The notes under the pieces were generated by a model. That model ran no database searches. It was not told the DNA's origin and saw nothing but the letters and a program-made list of their open reading frames with translations. Positions 23,570 through 25,012 of a DNA stretch of 25,012 bases are shown here, in pieces. Numbering within the stretch: the first letter of the stretch is position 1; the number at the start of each line of letters is the position of its first letter. Source of the DNA: JANMMJ01 sp964543235 (GTDB taxonomy: Bacteria > Pseudomonadota > Alphaproteobacteria > Rhizobiales > Aestuariivirgaceae); assembly GCA_964543235.1 (NCBI GenBank), contig CAZIXE010000049.1:1-25012 (forward strand), given 5' to 3'. Made by a program: the position numbers and the translations under genes.

Positions 23570-23761
23570 ATGGGCCAGCTTGTCATCCGCAACCTCTCCG
23601 ACCGTGCCATTGCCGCCTTCCGCGGCCGGGCGCTCCGCAAGGGCAGTTCGCTGGAGCGGGAACTGCGCGAGCTGATCGAGCGCCATGCCCCCTATGGCCC
23701 GGCCGAGCGTCTCGCCGCCGTGCAGCTCCTCCGCGATCTCATCCGCGATCACCGCCCGTGA
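23570..23761 (+). CDS. FitA/VapB-type ribbon-helix-helix antitoxin, module 2
   Basis: This 63-residue antitoxin is a paralogue of the module 1 antitoxin. It shows MGQLVIRNL, the helix SDRAIAAFRGRALRKG and the helix SLERELRELIERHA. The C-terminal tail is shorter and basic (RLAAVQLLRDLIRDHRP) rather than acidic as in module 1, so the toxin-binding parts have diverged. GGAGG at 23561-23565 ends 4 nt before the ATG. An upstream in-frame ATG at 23513 would add 19 residues but lacks a ribosome binding site and would run through the operator. The TGA overlaps the toxin GTG start as GTGA. Confidence 0.88.
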   Translation: MGQLVIRNLSDRAIAAFRGRALRKGSSLERELRELIERHAPYGPAERLAAVQLLRDLIRDHRP

Positions 23762-24168
23762 TCGTGGTGCCCGATGCCAGCGCCCTGCTGGCCTGCTTCC
23801 TCCCCGGCCCCGGCAATGCCGCCGCCGACCGGCTGCTGGCCAGCGAAGCCGCCTTCCACGCCCCCGACCTTCTCAAGCCCGACCTCGCCGAGGCGCTGCG
23901 CCGCGCCTACGAGTCCCGCACCATCGCCGCGGCGCACATCCCGCTGGTCTTCGCCGAGCTCGACCGCATCGTGGCCCACTGGCATCCCGTGCACGACCTC
24001 GTGCCGGACGCCCTTGCCCAGGCGATCGCCCTCGATCATCCGCTGGCGGATCTTCTCTACCCGGCCTTGGCCCGCCGCCTGAAGGCAAGGTTCGTCACCG
24101 CCAACGAACGCCTGCTGGCCGTGCTGCCCTATGGCAGCGCCACCACGCTGGAGGCCTGGGATGCCTGA
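23758..24168 (+). CDS. vapC: PIN-domain toxin (VapC/FitB type), module 2, with altered acidic residues
   Basis: This 136-residue PIN-domain protein starts with GTG and overlaps its antitoxin gene by 4 nt. Asp6 in VVPDASALLACF and Asp98 in HPLADLLYPALA match the catalytic positions. The usual Glu is replaced by Asp42 in LLKPDLAEALRR (alignment by eye), and the TADxxL aspartate is Asn116 in VTANERLL. The fourth position tolerates Asn in some PIN proteins, so activity may be kept or weakened. Overall likeness to the module 1 toxin is modest. It could be a working toxin, a decoy or a decaying copy. Confidence 0.87.
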   Translation: MIVVPDASALLACFLPGPGNAAADRLLASEAAFHAPDLLKPDLAEALRRAYESRTIAAAHIPLVFAELDRIVAHWHPVHDLVPDALAQAIALDHPLADLLYPALARRLKARFVTANERLLAVLPYGSATTLEAWDA

Positions 24169-24200
24169 TTGATCCGCTGGCTGATGATATTCCAACAAAT

Positions 24201-24307
24201 CGTCATCGCCGCGCAGGCCGCGAACCATTCTGCCGCGTGACGGAACGGTGGCGCGATGGGTCCCGGATCGCGCCGCGCGTGACCGCGCGGCTTGTCCGGG
24301 ATGACGG
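24201..24307. repeat. Intergenic repeat copy 1 with compound hairpin
   Basis: 24201-24263 matches copy 2 (24414-24477) at about 86% by hand alignment. It joins a palindrome at 24261-24301: outer arms TCCCGGA/TCCGGGA and inner arms GCCGCGCG/CGCGCGGC with a TGAC loop. Such CCGGGATGACG-type palindromes are dispersed in many alphaproteobacterial genomes. The copy 1 equivalent of the copy 2 stem is no longer fully complementary. Confidence 0.65.
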
Positions 24308-24413
24308 TGAAGGGAACGGTCTCGCTCTTCGAGGTGCCGCCGGCGTGGTGCAGCTCAGGGTGAGGTCAGGGATGCACAGGTATATATCCGTGTACTGAGC
24401 GGTTTTCCATTAG

Positions 24414-24477
24414 CGTCATCCCGGCGCAAGCCGGGATCCATTTTGCTGCGTGACGGTACGGCGGCGCGATGGGGTCC
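24414..24477. repeat. Intergenic repeat copy 2 with REP-like hairpin
   Basis: The hairpin ATCCCGGC-GCAA-GCCGGGAT at 24418-24437 has a perfect 8-bp stem and a 4-nt loop. It opens the second copy of the roughly 63-nt repeat and ends next to the DsrE-family stop codon, where it could also help end transcription or protect the 3' end of the mRNA. Confidence 0.65.
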
Positions 24478-24478
24478 A

Positions 24479-24832
24479 TCAGAAGATCAGCACCTTGTCG
24501 CAGGCCACTGTCGCATCGGCCAATTCGTCCATGCTGCTGCGGCGGGCCCCGTCCGCCATGTCGGCATCGACCATGCCGCGCGCGTCCATGCAGGTGCCGC
24601 ACAGCAGGACCTCGCCTTTTCCGGTGATCACCCGTTTCAGCATGCGTTCGATATTGTAGTAGCCCTCCGGCGTCTTCTGGCCCTTGCGGGCCGCGATGAC
24701 TGCGTCCGCCATCAGAAACACCATGACCTCCGCTGCCGGATCGTTCTTCAACAGGGCATGGGCGAGGCGCAAAGCGTTGTAACAACGTTCGCTGCCGTAG
24801 GGCGGATCGTTCAACAGCAAGAGAGCTCTCAT
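24479..24832 (-). CDS. DsrE/DsrF-like (YchN-type) family protein
   Basis: This 117-residue protein has the DsrE-like alpha/beta fold: first strand MRALLLLNDPPYGSERCYNALRLA, then AEVMVFLMADAV, EVLLCGTCMDARGM and a final strand ACDKVLIF. Cys78 and Cys81 form a CxxC motif at the place where sulfur-relay DsrE/TusD proteins carry a reactive cysteine; Cys17 is a further cysteine. It may handle persulfide sulfur or act in redox sensing. The real partner is unknown; no dsr, tus or sox genes are visible. AAGG about 12 nt upstream gives a weak ribosome binding site. A SHOCT-domain gene lies 43 nt upstream on the same strand. Confidence 0.85.
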   Translation of the reverse strand: MRALLLLNDPPYGSERCYNALRLAHALLKNDPAAEVMVFLMADAVIAARKGQKTPEGYYNIERMLKRVITGKGEVLLCGTCMDARGMVDADMADGARRSSMDELADATVACDKVLIF

Positions 24833-24875
24833 TCAGACCGTGCCCTTCTTCACAAAATCGCCCTGGTGGGGAAGC

Positions 24876-25012
24876 TCAGTCGCCGAGAACGCGGCGGCGC
24901 TCCTCGAACTCCTGGCTGTCGATTTCGCCCCGCGCGAAACGCTCCTTGAGGATGTCAAGTGGAGTTCGTCCGGGAGGCAAATGCTGCGGCGGCTGCATCC
25001 ACTGCCGCGGCG
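24876..25012 (-). CDS. SHOCT-domain protein, partial (5' end outside the window)
   Basis: The last 45 codons of a leftward gene are visible. After a Pro-rich stretch (WMQPPQHLPPGRTP) they encode LDILKERFARGEIDSQEFEERRRVLGD, a standard C-terminal SHOCT motif (short helical module, often at the end of small membrane proteins). The TGA is at 24876-24878. The N-terminal part, probably with membrane segments, lies beyond the window, so the role cannot be stated. It likely precedes the DsrE-family gene in one transcript. Confidence 0.8.
   Translation of the reverse strand, partial: PRQWMQPPQHLPPGRTPLDILKERFARGEIDSQEFEERRRVLGD

Larger units (their letters stand above)
24169..24478. other. Gene-free stretch with palindromic repeats
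   Basis: These 310 bases lie between the module 2 toxin (rightward) and the convergent DsrE-family gene. They contain two copies of a roughly 63-nt repeat and a large hairpin, listed separately. Between them, 24308-24413 is single-copy with a short direct repeat of TCAGG (24354 and 24367) and no gene seen. No poly-T terminator is visible. Confidence 0.6.

Overview
The window looks like the chromosome of an alphaproteobacterium, most likely of the Rhizobiales (Hyphomicrobiales). The main reasons are the gene order (fructose-6-phosphate aldolase/transaldolase, xerC and the mdh-sucC-sucD-sucA-odhB-lpdA cluster followed by zapE), a DUF2842 gene beside heme A synthase, and alphaproteobacterial-type regulatory motifs: a GAAC-N7-GAAC LexA box and a GGAAC-N17-CGTT sigma-EcfG-like promoter. 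This placement is inferred from content and order; no database search was possible. No rRNA, tRNA, CRISPR array, insertion sequence or prophage gene was seen.

Layout. 114-4390 is a rightward run: transaldolase-like aldolase, a small ABM-fold protein, tyrosine recombinase XerC, an exported TraB/GumN protein and a DAO-family FAD oxidoreductase. 4408-5256 (leftward) holds a VOC-fold protein and an unrecognised protein. 5441-7817 holds a divergent pair, a CelD/BcsL-type GNAT and a polysaccharide deacetylase, suggesting cell-surface polysaccharide work. 7823-9199 is DUF2842 divergent from heme A synthase. 9168-10947 (leftward) is O-acetylhomoserine sulfhydrylase and a lone receiver-domain response regulator.

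11034-19735 is the metabolic core, a leftward operon mdh-sucC-sucD-sucA-odhB-lpdA. It encodes three consecutive TCA-cycle steps: the whole 2-oxoglutarate dehydrogenase complex, succinyl-CoA synthetase and malate dehydrogenase. Start/stop overlaps couple mdh to sucC and sucC to sucD. A double palindrome lies just upstream of mdh. zapE follows upstream in the same direction.

From about 21.15 kb base composition changes visibly: third codon positions become almost all G/C. This right-hand region holds methylmalonate-semialdehyde dehydrogenase (mmsA) with an elaborate upstream region (promoter, two GGAAT-N4-ATTCC operators, a possibly folded leader), two tandem FitAB/VapBC-type toxin-antitoxin modules, a palindromic repeat cluster, a DsrE-family protein and a truncated SHOCT-domain gene at the window edge.

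The most unusual part is 23397-23570, the control region of the second toxin-antitoxin module. It has helically phased GACGC repeats, then a sigma70-like promoter whose spacer contains a LexA-box match, then two adjacent palindromes ending at the ribosome binding site. This suggests a toxin-antitoxin locus under SOS control. Its operator differs from that of the neighbouring paralogous module, whose site closely matches the FitAB operator half-site as I recall it.
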